Shown here piece by piece: positions 43,111-53,989 of a DNA stretch of 64,000 bases; the first letter of the stretch is position 1; every line of letters starts with the position of its first letter. Both the position numbers and the translations under genes were made by a program. The DNA comes from Hamiltosporidium tvaerminnensis (lineage: Eukaryota > Microsporidia > Dubosqiidae), in contig JAKIMF020000013.1 of NCBI GenBank assembly GCA_022605425.2, positions 248,001 through 312,000 of the forward strand, written 5' to 3'. The notes below the pieces were generated by a model. It was not told where the DNA came from. It saw nothing but the letters and a program-made list of their open reading frames with translations, and searched no databases.

Positions 43111-46000
43111 TAGCTTATAAATTTTTAATGAATTTCTTTTATTTTGAAACATTTCTTTCGTGTTTTTACTTTTCTAATATACAAAGAATTTTAAAATATT
43201 TTTTTTAATAATATTTTCAAATTTAAACGGTTAAATAATATTCAACTGTTAAAACCTAGAATGTTTTACCAATGCTCTAAAAATAAGAAATAATTTAATA
43301 TAAATTTCATGATTTTTCTACGCTATAATCCACATTTTCTATGTTTCTTTATATTCCTTTCATATAATTTATTATGCCTTTATCCTGAATTTGTTATAGG
43401 TAGGTTTTAGTCTTCTTTTATATTTTTTCATGGTCGGTTAGAGAACATTATTAGTCGTTTTATTAAAATAAATTTATATACATTTTTTACAGTTTTATTA
43501 TACGACTAGGTGTTAAGCTCCTAGAAACGAACTGTCTTTTACATTCATAAGAATAAAATGCCATAATCTTACACACCATGATCTACTCCATAATTCCTCA
43601 ATCCTTTCAATAAAATTTTTACTCTCACCTAGTCTGTTTCTTGTATATTTTTAATCTATCATATCACGTTTTTAGTAGTCTTCAGGTATTTCTCAATAAA
43701 ATTAAGGATATTTTTTAATTAACATATTTTTCTTCAATTTTCATTAAATTTCAATTTTTCAGATCTTTAGCTCGGGGCTTTATGTTTAGAGTGTTCACTT
43801 TCCACCTATTTGAATTCAATTCTTTCTTTTTTCTCGAAGACATTAATTCAGATGAAGAATTTTCTTTGTCTAAAATCATTCTTTTAACTATATTCTGTAC
43901 TATTTAATTTATTTATTGCATAAATTCTTAGCATTTTTTCAAAAATCTTTTGATTTAATCAAGTATAAAGTTCCATGAATCTATTCAAGCAATATTTGTT
44001 TTATAGAATTATTATTGAGAATATAAATAAAATGCACGGAATAACGGCAAAAAAGCATCAGTTATATCATAAATGTTTTATGCAACTGTAAATTCCTAGA
44101 AAAGAAATCCTAACAAATTGACTTAAACTTTGTATTAAACGGAATACTTTAGAAAAAGGAAAAAAAATAATATGGTATTCTCGATACACAATCAAATTTG
44201 GAAAAAAAATTACGAATTATATAAAATATTTTTTTTGAACAAATAGAAATTCTTTATTTGTTTTATGTTCAGTTCAACTCACTCTTATTGGTTGTGTAAG
44301 TTTTATATACAAATAGAAAGATCATATTTTGATTGAAGTACTCTTAATAGCGTCTTGCAATGTTTTAACCAATTACCTTTTTTAAGGTGAGTCGTCGAAG
44401 AGACTTTACTGAATTGAAAATCATTTGATTTTTAATTCTCAGGGGCAGCGATAAAGTAAAAATATATTTTTTTATACTCAAAGGATGTAAATTTTTTTGA
44501 AACAACATCGGAAATTTATTTTTTCAATTCAATAAATATCTCTAATTAATCAATAAAAATAATTTGATGCGATTCATACTAATTTTTAAGCCTTTAGAGC
44601 GTTTTATTTTTTATAATTTCTCCACTTTACTTGTATGTATAAACAGTAAATTATTTACCCAAAAGGTAATTAAAATTTTATATTTCTATTTCTTTAGAAT
44701 AAATTATTTCAGTTCTGGCTAGATTTAGATATCTTACTTAACTTAGAAGAGGGTTTTATTATTTATTTATCTTAAACTAAAAAATAGCTTTAAACTTTAA
44801 TTGTTTCTCAATTTTTTTCAATAAAAAGAATTTCATTTTCTAATATAGAATCGTTATCTGCTGTATAATTCTTAAATATTACATTAATGCGTTTATAATA
44901 TTTTTTATACTAAAATACAAAACACCTGGTACTAATTTAGAACTTAAAATATAAGGTATAAAGTTATATGTTATCTGGTTTCTATGATGCATTAGTTGCT
45001 ATAAATTAATGTTCTACAAAATTTTTAGCTTCCGGACCATATTGACTTCTACAAAAAGTCACGAGGATCAATAATGCCTTATCTTTTAAAACAGCCTAAG
45101 GAAAGATATTTCTCTAAAGTTTATTATTGATATTTTTTCATATGATGTTAAAAATTTTATTCAGATGTGTTAAAAAAATAAAAATGTATCGTAAAAATAT
45201 AGTCAAAGAAAAATATTAAATTAATTATTTAAATTTCATAAAGCCTCTATTCACAATTTTCAATAATTCTCAGAAATTTTTTTGAGTGTTTATTCCGGTT
45301 TTTGGCTTTGCCCAAGTGTGTAAATAATCATTCTCGAAAATATATTTTCAAATTATATTTATACATCCAAATAAACAGATAATAACTTGATATTGATAAT
45401 TTTTAAATCAAATAAGATCCCTCAATTTCAAAGAAGTAAGTAGGTTCATCAATTTTATAAACCACTAATTATGCCTCAGACTCTCGTCATTTAATTTTGT
45501 TTTAGTATAAAGTAATATAAAAGAATTTATGTTTTAAAAAAGTCTCGAACCCAAATAAATTTTATTCGATTACAAATCCATAATAAAAAGTAACTAAAAT
45601 TTTAATTTTCTGTGTATAATTTGTTTATATTTTCTTATTTTTTTTTAGCTTATTAAATATAAAATCACTAACTCCACCAAAAAAATTGTGACACCTAGAT
45701 GCAAGTAATATCTTGAAACCATCGCTTATGAATGATATTTGTCAGAGGGTCGTATTTTTGAGAAACCTGGCATAAGCCATTAATTTTCACCCTAATTTAC
45801 TGATATCTTTAATTGACATCATTTTGCAACTAAAAAAATATGATTTACATCTTGGTATATAATATACTCTGTCTTGTATCATATTTCATACGGATTTTAT
45901 TTTTAGTTAAGAAAGATAACTTTTAGAGAGAACCATTTCTTTACTTATGAGTTTATTAATTAATAGATTCATTAACTAAAAATGAGATTATAAAATCGTA
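43111..46000. other. Long AT-rich spacer (2.9 kb), no gene recognised
   Basis: No convincing ORF. A short patch at 44388-44420 (gtcgtcgaagagactttact) faintly resembles the FDRRRGL part of the retroelement in plus orientation, too weak to annotate. Confidence 0.4.
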
Positions 46001-46183
46001 TTAGTTATTAAAAAAACCATAAAAGCATTTTTTTAACGAGTTGCCGTAATTTTCGGGAAGGCAGCTAAGTTCGAAGTACGTCTCCAACAAGGAGATTGTC
46101 TTCCTGCTCACCATTCCTTTGTTCTTGTATGAAGAATTGTTTTTGTAGTTAGAATAATCGTCTTTATTTATTTTATTCACCAT
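46001..46183 (-). CDS. Short protein with homeodomain-like helix 1, possibly a fragment (60 aa)
   Basis: From ATG 46183: an Asn/Lys/Tyr-rich start, then SRKTISLLETYFELSCLPENYG. The L-L-E-x-Y-F-E pattern followed by a Pro-containing turn resembles homeodomain helix 1 (LExxFExxxYP). After SLKK the frame gives CFYGFFNN and stops; no WFQNRR recognition helix follows in this frame, and no convincing one in the others. It may be a truncated or decayed homeobox gene, or chance similarity. The composition is less A/T-extreme than its surroundings, which favours former coding use. Confidence 0.3.
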   Translation of the reverse strand: MVNKINKDDYSNYKNNSSYKNKGMVSRKTISLLETYFELSCLPENYGNSLKKCFYGFFNN

Positions 46184-47231
46184 GGCACACACCTCTTTTT
46201 TATTTAAAAATATAAAATAAAAATATTTTATTTTTGTGATATAAATAATATCACACGAATTTTATCAAATTTGACTTTTATTCTTTTTACTAAAATTGAC
46301 TAAAAAAGATGATTTATTCGTATAAATCAAAACTATTTGTAATTGATTTCGTGTTATACTTATGTCTTTACTATTTTAAATTGAAGTAAATATCACATAA
46401 GTTAAAAAAGAACAACTCTTTTATATATTTATTTATACTATTCTTAATTAATTTTTTAATTATTTGTAATAATATCTTCTCAACAGTTTTTTAATTTAAT
46501 TTCGAAGTAAAAAAAGATTTTTTCTTTCTCTTTTATACATTTCTTTAGCAATCCTTTAATTACCTTAATTTCCTCTTCAAAATTTTACTCTTTATTTGTG
46601 TGTATTGCCAGTCATTTAAAAGTTTTTTCAGATCCAAAATAAAAGATAAAATATTTTTTGTTTTTACTTGTTTAATATTATATTCCTTTTTATCTGTTTG
46701 GTTCACCGTGATTATTAGTTTCTCATGTGTTTTAACTCTTTTAATATATGTGGGATGCTATTTTTAACTCTATACGTAATTATATATTTAAATACATGTA
46801 TAATTAGTTTAAAATGCAAAAAAAATTGCTATATTTGCAAATATTTTACATTAAGTAATAATTTATTATTTCTATACTTTCTCTACACATTGAATTTATT
46901 TTCCTTTTTTTAAATAAAATGTGAACCATTTCAAATATTTTCTTATGTACCGAACCAAAAACAATGTTCGTTTGAATTTTACTTTAATTCGTAATAATAA
47001 TTTATTATTACCTTGAAAAAAATCATAAAACTCAAATTCGTTAATTTCAATTTAAGAAAAAGGTAATTTAAAAAACTGTAAAAAAAAAACTTAAAATTTA
47101 CAAAAAATAAGTTATAAAACACATATTTGAAAAAAAGGCAAAAAATAATTCAAAATTAGAGAAAAAAAAAGAAAATATAAAATAAAAAGCACGAATTTAT
47201 CAACAAAAATGACTCTAATACCAAATTATTT
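46184..47231. other. AT-rich spacer, no gene recognised
   Basis: Contains a decayed retroelement 3' part at 46560-46690. A frame at 46725-46913 is Phe/Leu/Cys-rich translated spacer. Confidence 0.4.
46560..46690 (-). mobile_element. Decayed retroelement 3' relic
   Basis: ctctttatttgt, then atccaaaataa.agataaa and atattttttgt line up in order and spacing with copy 2 at about 18950-19035. Confidence 0.45.
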
Positions 47232-48395
47232 TTACACTTCAAAAAATTCATTTTCTTGTAAAAGAAGAACGACATCCAACGCACTTGTATTTCCACACCT
47301 ATCATTTCCAAAACTTAAATTATAATTATCATAAAAATCATTATTTTTTAATTCCGTGTACGCTCTGTAACAATCAGTTATAAATAAAAAATTAATTTTA
47401 ACAGAATTTTCACCAAACTGTATTTTTTCAATTTCTCCAAAATCTTTACAATCCTGCTGTACTTTAGTATAAGTAAGTTCATCATCAATAGGTTCAATCT
47501 TTAAAACTCTGGTTGCATGGTTGTATACAGCTAGAATACCAGGTACAGGTGTAGGTGTATTATTACCATAATTGACTTTTATTCGGTATCCTTTTATATT
47601 CAAAGGACTTTTATTACAAAGTGAAATAAATGAAGCAGCAGATAAAGAAGACATAAATGTAATAAATGCACATTTCTTTTCTCTGTGTATTTTTAAGCAG
47701 AATATACTACCACCTTTTATAGAATCTAATATATCCTCAGCTGATATATCATTTTGTATATTTCCTAAATATACTGTCTTATTACTATTGAAGAGAGAAA
47801 TACTTTTTTCATCAGTATCTGACATTTGTCTAAAGCACCGATCCCATCCGAATCCAAATCTTTTATTTGTAAATAAAGGATCTTTCATTGTATTTTCAAT
47901 AAATTTTATAGCAGAATAGAAAGAAAAATAATCACAGTAAATTATACTTTTATCTTTTACAATTCTTATAGTTTCTACCTCTCCGAATTCTTTACAATAT
48001 TCTGTAAAAAAAGTTTCATCAAGAAATTCGTCTAAAACTAGAAATACAGATCGAGTTGCACCTAAATTATGGATATTTTCTATATTTAAAGATAATTTAG
48101 ATGATTGTTCAATACCTATAGATATTGTAGTATTATCTATAACAACTTCTTGATTAGATAAATCTATATAGCATCTATAAAGAGATGTATAATCAAAAAA
48201 ATGTACTTTTCCTAAATTCTGCATTTTGTCTATTTCTACATTTTCTATATCTCCATGTGTAATAAAATCTAATATATCTTGTAATTTGGCAGTGCTTGGA
48301 AGATTTTTAAAAACCAAAGTTCGCAATTTAAAAATATCATTTATATTTTCTGGTAAATCGTAAAAATCCGTTTCTGGTATATCTTCTTCATCCAT
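47232..48395 (-). CDS. Multi-RRM RNA-binding protein, Nrd1-like (387 aa)
   Basis: Four RNA-recognition-motif units can be traced: about residues 15-95 (TLVFKNLP, then NLGKVHFFDY), 105-185 (RSVFLVLDEF, KSIIYCDYFS), 200-280 (KTVYLGNI as RNP2, KKCAFITFMSS as RNP1) and 300-375 (TRVLKIEPID, SVKINFLFIT). Units end in FGWDRC, VNYGN and FGNDRCG, which resemble the YGKDRCG ends of fission-yeast Nrd1 and related fungal RRM proteins. Likely a cytoplasmic mRNA-binding regulator. The frame extends to an ATG at 48452, but ATG 48395 is preferred: CCC lies 7-9 bases before it, and the upstream 19 codons overlap the start of a spacer tandem array. RNP motifs in units 1, 2 and 4 are degenerate. Confidence 0.65.
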   Translation of the reverse strand: MDEEDIPETDFYDLPENINDIFKLRTLVFKNLPSTAKLQDILDFITHGDIENVEIDKMQNLGKVHFFDYTSLYRCYIDLSNQEVVIDNTTISIGIEQSSKLSLNIENIHNLGATRSVFLVLDEFLDETFFTEYCKEFGEVETIRIVKDKSIIYCDYFSFYSAIKFIENTMKDPLFTNKRFGFGWDRCFRQMSDTDEKSISLFNSNKTVYLGNIQNDISAEDILDSIKGGSIFCLKIHREKKCAFITFMSSLSAASFISLCNKSPLNIKGYRIKVNYGNNTPTPVPGILAVYNHATRVLKIEPIDDELTYTKVQQDCKDFGEIEKIQFGENSVKINFLFITDCYRAYTELKNNDFYDNYNLSFGNDRCGNTSALDVVLLLQENEFFEV

Positions 48396-48401
48396 GTGTG
48401 A

Positions 48402-48404
48402 GGG
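48402..48404 (-). promoter_or_regulatory. CCC start-site motif of the RRM gene
   Basis: CTGCCCTCACACATG on the coding strand. It supports ATG 48395 rather than the upstream in-frame ATG at 48452. Confidence 0.5.
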
Positions 48405-48430
48405 CAGGAAAATATATTTTCTTTCTTTAA

Positions 48431-48620
48431 ATTGTAATAAATAATTTTTCATGGAATATTTCTTGTATTTTTAATATATTTTCTATTTAATACCTTTACA
48501 TGATTGTAATAAATAATTTTTCATGGAATATTTCTTGTATTTTTAATATATTTTCTATGTAATAACTTTACATGATTGTAATAAATAATTTTTCATGGAA
48601 TATTTCTTGTATTTTTAATA
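48431..48620. repeat. Tandem array, 72-bp unit, 5' of the RRM gene
   Basis: attgtaataaataatttttc-starting units at 48431, 48503 and 48575, each with atggaatatttcttgtattt. The first overlaps the in-frame upstream ATG (48452), so that ATG is a product of array sequence. Confidence 0.9.
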
Positions 48621-50494
48621 AAATTTTAGTTTATTTATTTGAATAATGATAAAATTAAAAATGTTTTAAGATTCTCATTAAATTTGTATTAATGTTAAAG
48701 CTACATTTTCTTTTAAAATTTCTTTTAAATGGAATAATGTGATTATTTCTGTTGAATTATATTGTTTTATTTCAATATTAATTTCATAATAAATAATAAA
48801 GAAATAAAAATATTTTAATAATTAGATTTTGTTTTCTCTGTTTTTTCCTTCTGTATCAAATATATGCTTTAAAAGGTTTCTAAAAAGATTTCAAGAAAAT
48901 TAATTTTGTTTCTTTTTTGTAGAAATAAGAAAAAAAAACACAATTTTAAAGAATAATGGCTCTTACCTAGTATATTGATGTTAGAATTTTATTTTCTCGT
49001 TGATTTTTTATTTTTTCTAATATTTTTAGATCAAATATGTCTCAAATCCATAAAAAGCGGTATAAAGTATAATTTTACATTTGGTAATTATTTTAATTAT
49101 TATTTTTCAATTATACTTTAAAATTATGTTTTATATCACCACTAGCTATCGGAAAAGTTGCTCATACTCGAAAAAGACATCAATTAACTCGTATATTCAA
49201 GTCAAAATCTTTAGAAAAACTTTATATTTTTAGAAATAAGTATATACGGTATACTATAACAATATAGAATTCCATTGACTTTAATTGCATTTCAATATGG
49301 TAAATTTTTCTGATTCTTCGGTATACTAGTGAGAAAAAAATGAGAATTAGCTAAACAAAAAAATTTAAAAAAATTAAAATGTAAAGAAATTTGCAAGTAG
49401 AATAGAATATATTTAGATTACGGTGGAGAAATGAAGTTGATAAAATTCCGAGTAATTATTAAACTAAAGGTTCGTAAACTATTGCTCTGGAAAAAGAAAC
49501 AGAGAAAGATGACCGCTAAACCAATATAGCAATTAAATGTGTTAAGACTACTAATCTTTAGATTATACAATAAATTTCTGGTTTGAATACGGTTTTAATA
49601 CTTTTAAATTGTTCGTACCATAAGAATCAGTTAAGATTTTATGGTTTTATCATATTTACACGAATATTTTTACATTCTAATTTGATCGAGGTGAACTAAT
49701 AAGAGTAGATTAAATAAAAACATCAGTTTTTTCGTTTTTAAAAAATTTTCTTCAGATATACAGCTTTATTAGCAAGTAATGAGCTCAACTAAAATAAATA
49801 TAGAGATCCGAGTATTGAATATTACCTTAGCATACCATAATCCTTGAGAATACATTTTCTAATGAACTAGATCATGGTTTAGTATCTAAAAAGGAGCTCA
49901 TTAGTAATCTCAAAACCACCAGCTGTTTCTAATGATTCAAAAATAAATATATATATTATAAGTAGGAAACCTCCACAAACATCCGAATATTCTAATATAT
50001 AAATCGAAACGACAAATTTAGGATATTTCTACCTAATTTTTTCGTAATCTTTTATTTATTTAAATCAGAAGGCAGACATGAGAATAATGTATATTTAAGA
50101 TATTTTGTTTGGCCATGCATCATGAATTGTTTGATGTTACCCTTATATATAATTTTCATGCTCTATGCATGACTTGATAATGATTTTTTTTAAATACTTA
50201 GATTTAAATACAGTAAAATACTTTTATATTTCTAATTTTGGCAATTTAATTTAATTAATTACCAATATTTTTTGTCTTTAGTATCAAAAAAAGTCTTTTT
50301 TTTCGATATTTAATGGTTATTTTCTTCATCCAAGTCTATAAATCTTAAATTTTTAAGACATTAGACAAAGAAAGCATACAAGTTAAAATTTATGATAGTA
50401 ATCAATTTTAATAATCCAAAGATTTCATTATTTTTTAGTGTAAAATATCTGTTATTTTATATGAATGGTAAAGAAGACAACACAATTAAAAATA
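48621..50494. other. AT-rich spacer, nothing recognised
   Basis: No ORF, RNA gene or clear repeat by eye. Confidence 0.4.
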
Positions 50495-51150
50495 TTTCAC
50501 TTGGCAATCATTAAAAAATGAATCTGAACGTCATTATTTGAATCATTCAAAGCTAGAAAACAACACTAGATTTTTGTTAGATCGAAAAGAGTTTGTATAT
50601 AAAGAAGAAGGTCCGTAAAACGGAGAGCTATTTTCTACAAACTTGTCAATGTAGTTTTTTATATAACTAGATTGGAAGCAAGGGCTGAAATTGTGGGAAA
50701 TTTCTATGTAAAAAAGTGGAAATAGCCAGGTTCGCTCTGTTAAAAAACCTTAGCGCATAAAAGATACAAAAAATGTCGCTTTAAAATCCCGGAAAGCCGA
50801 TTATACTGTGGTATAAAATTGCGAAGTCTAAGTTTCTAATTTAAGTCACCAAAATGCATCTTTGCTGGAAATAATTTTCGATCAGAAAGTAGGAGTAAGA
50901 GAGAAAGTTGCTGATCATTGGAAGCCCGAGGCAGGTTCGATCTAAAATTTCATATTTTGCAACAAATATTAAAAAAGATTGGAACATCAGCCAGCCATAA
51001 AAAGTTTCTAAAAAGGTTTATACCAAAAAGCTTTGAGATCTAGATATCAAGGAACACCGATGGTGTCTTAGAGCTGCCAGTATTTATCTTAAACTAGAAC
51101 TGTATTAATGTCACGATAATAATATAAAATATGCTCTCTTTTATATAAAT
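50495..51150 (-). repeat. R720 repeat family, decayed copy E (inverted)
   Basis: Landmarks in the order of copy B: cttggcaatcat, ggagagctattttctacaaa, gttttttatataactagatt, tttaaaatcccggaaagc, tgtggtataaaattgcga, aagtcaccaaaatgcatct and gaagcccgaggcagg. Confidence 0.65.
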
Positions 51151-51405
51151 AGGAGAATTTAAAACATAAATTCCTCCGTTGCACTACATATTGATTCTTA
51201 TTATTTGTACATGTTTATTTGAAAATGTCAACGATTTATAAATAAAATAGCTCTTTTTGCAATAAAAATACAAAAATTATTACACAAAAATTTAAAAAAG
51301 ACTTAAATTAAGAAAAAAAAACTTGTCTGATAAACTAATAGTCTCACAGATTGGTTCAAATACAATAATTTGTTGAATCAAATTTTTTAATAAAAAACGA
51401 AATAT
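51151..51405. other. AT-rich spacer
   Basis: Short region 3' of the 558-codon gene; nothing seen. Confidence 0.4.
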
Positions 51406-53082
51406 TCAAGATATTTTTCCGTGAAAAAGATCTTCTACCCAATTTTTTGAATTAGTATAACACTTCATTCTAAATATAATTTGAAAAATACGTTGAATCA
51501 AACAAGATTCGAGAAGAAGTAAATTATTGCCATTAAAACACATTTCCATTCCTTTCTTTCTATTACGAAGCTTAACATCTATTTTATTGTTTTCACTACA
51601 CTCTTCAATATTTTTAATTATTAAAATAATAAATTGTTTTTCACCAAGTTGATTTTTCGTGAGCGAATCTGTTTTTTTATCTAAAATATATTTTAAAATT
51701 CTGATATATAATACCATAATCTTTTTTTTAAGAGAAACATCAAGATTATCAATAATATAATTGAATTTGCTTATAGGGTTTGCTATCAAATTTAGAATCG
51801 AAGTATTCTCAAAGCAGCGATGAATCGTCATAATTATATTATTAACGTCTTTTTTGTCAATTAAAAATAATACATCACTGATAATATTCAACATTCGGTA
51901 ACATGCAAAAAAACCGCGGTAATATTCACGTGTAAGATAAAATCTATACATTATTCTTTCAAGTGTAAACAGCATAGAATACATTATATTGTGTTCAAAT
52001 GAAATTGAAAATATTTCTAAAATTTCCATAAATTTTTTTCTCAATTTTCTTTTCTGCTTTAAAAACACTTTAAGGCTTTTTTTTGGATAAGAATTTGATG
52101 CAAGATCCTTTTTGCAATTATTCTTATACGTTTCTTGCATTTTACTTATGATTGGATCATTTATAAGGAGCTTCAACTTAAAGATTGCTAAAAAATATGT
52201 TCCTTTTTTTAGTCGAATATAATCTATTTGTTCTTTCAGTTGTATTTCAAATGATATAAATTCTGTTAATATTAAATAAATATAAGAGTTTTTCTGTTCT
52301 AAAATACTTAAAATAGACTTTCTCCAATATCCAATAAAATCATATGAATAGAAAATATATCGCTCTGTCCCAGAAAATGATTGGGAATAATCCTTAAATG
52401 AAAAAAAATATGCATTCTCTAAGGCAATAATATTTTCTTCCACTGTTTTTAATTCTCTTTGAGGTCCTGATAAGGAAAATAATTTTTTCAATTCTGTATT
52501 TATCCAAACATTAAAACCTTCAAAAATATCTATATATAATAAGTAAAGTGTTGTTAGAGTTGGTTGTTCATTATTTGTTAAAAATAAATTTGGATTTTCC
52601 TCAAAGCAACCATTTTCTAATAGAAAAAACCGGTAAATTTTTTTCAATAAAATTACTTCTTTTTCCAGCGTGAACATTAAATTTTTCTTAATAAAAGATT
52701 TTGGTGTTTCTTTTATGAATAAATATTCGAAGCTAAAAGTAAAATAAGTTTGATTTAAACTAGCTGCTTCAATATTTTCAAATATTTTATCTATCTTAAG
52801 GTCGTAAGATGCAATCATATATGTCTGTTTTTGTGTCTTGTCATAAATAATCCCAAATCTCGGTTCTTGTTGATTTTTCTCTACAGCTAATCGTTTTCTT
52901 TTTCTTGGTCTTGAATCAGATTTGGGTGTTTTTATAGCACTAGTTGAAGCAGAAACCTCGGGTAAAACTTCTGGAATTTTTTCCACGACTTTAGTCGGTT
53001 CAAATATATAACAAACATCATTGACAGATTTAGCATCTGGAATATCTTTTTTGCTGTTTTTAGTGGCATTTATGTTTTTCAA
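51406..53082 (-). CDS. Orphan protein with 558-codon frame, leader out of frame; probable secreted-protein pseudogene or frameshifted gene
   Basis: A long, clearly coding frame without a known domain: residues 1-65 hydrophilic with SRPRKRKRL (a possible nuclear signal), then about 490 residues of helix-rich, Phe/Ile/Lys-rich sequence (for example YRGFFACYRMLNIISDVLFL and IMVLYIRILKYILDKK). The first codon given here is TTG (53082); there is no ATG in frame before residue 89, and a TAG at 53100-53098 closes the frame upstream. A separate frame immediately upstream (53156-53088) encodes what looks like its signal peptide, shifted by one base. Without that leader no normal start exists. Either a one-base lesion (or sequencing error), an unseen splice, or start at M89. 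No CCC motif is visible. Confidence 0.6.
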   Translation of the reverse strand: MKNINATKNSKKDIPDAKSVNDVCYIFEPTKVVEKIPEVLPEVSASTSAIKTPKSDSRPRKRKRLAVEKNQQEPRFGIIYDKTQKQTYMIASYDLKIDKIFENIEAASLNQTYFTFSFEYLFIKETPKSFIKKNLMFTLEKEVILLKKIYRFFLLENGCFEENPNLFLTNNEQPTLTTLYLLYIDIFEGFNVWINTELKKLFSLSGPQRELKTVEENIIALENAYFFSFKDYSQSFSGTERYIFYSYDFIGYWRKSILSILEQKNSYIYLILTEFISFEIQLKEQIDYIRLKKGTYFLAIFKLKLLINDPIISKMQETYKNNCKKDLASNSYPKKSLKVFLKQKRKLRKKFMEILEIFSISFEHNIMYSMLFTLERIMYRFYLTREYYRGFFACYRMLNIISDVLFLIDKKDVNNIIMTIHRCFENTSILNLIANPISKFNYIIDNLDVSLKKKIMVLYIRILKYILDKKTDSLTKNQLGEKQFIILIIKNIEECSENNKIDVKLRNRKKGMEMCFNGNNLLLLESCLIQRIFQIIFRMKCYTNSKNWVEDLFHGKIS

Positions 53083-53087
53083 GTCAA

Positions 53088-53156
53088 CTAAGAGGTACTA
53101 CAACTTATATTTGATTTTATCAAAAGAATGGACAAAATAGAAAACAAAAATTGCAT
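53088..53156 (-). other. Out-of-frame signal-peptide-like leader of the 558-codon gene
   Basis: From ATG 53156: MQFLFSILSILLIKSNISC then STS and TAG. It has a classic hydrophobic core followed by a small-residue cleavage site and ends exactly where the downstream long frame opens; reading must shift by -1 to join them. An in-frame ATG at 53216 adds another hydrophobic stretch. Confidence 0.5.
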
Positions 53157-53989
53157 AACAAGGAATAATTTACAATTTAATTTATATATAAAAAAAATTA
53201 AGAAATTTACCATTTTTATATAAAATCTTTTTTGGGAATATTCTTTTTTTTTTATTTGAAAATTTTTAAAAATCAAAACTATTCAACCATTAGTCATTTC
53301 TCTCGCTAATTTGTCTATTCGAAGCAACTTTCTTCTCAATTTAAGCCTTTTTTTTTATATTTTAATAAATTTCATCTTTTGATCAAGTTTTTCGACTTCG
53401 AGAATTTAAATTACAAAAGTTCATAATGAAGCATATTTTTTGGATAATATCTTCGTTATCGTATCTAAATACATTTAAAAGTTAGAAGTGATAGCTTCCA
53501 AACTTCTATCTATAACATTATGTGATTGCTTTCTCGATCCATATCAGAATTTGATTTCAACTTGAATTATCTGTGCTTTTCAAAATAGATGGTTTAACTA
53601 TGTTTTTAATAATGTATTTAACATATTTTATATTAATATTTGTATGAGTATTTTAAGTGACTAAAGGAAGGTTTATAATAATTTTCGAATCCATATAAGA
53701 AATTTACCCAAATAAGAAACCAATAATATTTTTTGTAAAACTCTTTAAAAACTTTTTTTATGTAAAAACTTGATTTTATTTTCTTCTGCTGGACTTCAAT
53801 AGAGTTTTAATATTTTTTTTCTAATTATATAGTATTTAGAGGGGATTTTGAGTAAGAACAAAATTTCATAAAAGTTATTTTGATTATTTTGGAAATAAAA
53901 CTGATAGAACAATACCTAGCCGATAGAAATAATCGCCTTCTGGGTTATCTTTCAGAAAAAAATTTCTTTTTTTCTTACAAAAAAGGAAG
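53157..53989. other. AT-rich spacer, nothing recognised
   Basis: Upstream region of the 558-codon gene; no CCC motif or repeat. Confidence 0.4.

Noticed and set aside
44330-44440. Further retroelement relic (gtcgtcgaagagactttact)
   Set aside because: Only about 20 bases resemble the FDRRRGL segment; too short to support.
48396-48452. Upstream ATG at 48452 as the true start of the RRM protein
   Set aside because: It belongs to a tandem array unit, and CCC supports the ATG at 48395.
50930-50945. ggttcgatct as a tRNA T-arm
   Set aside because: It lies in decayed R720 copy E at the position corresponding to non-tRNA sequence in the intact copies.
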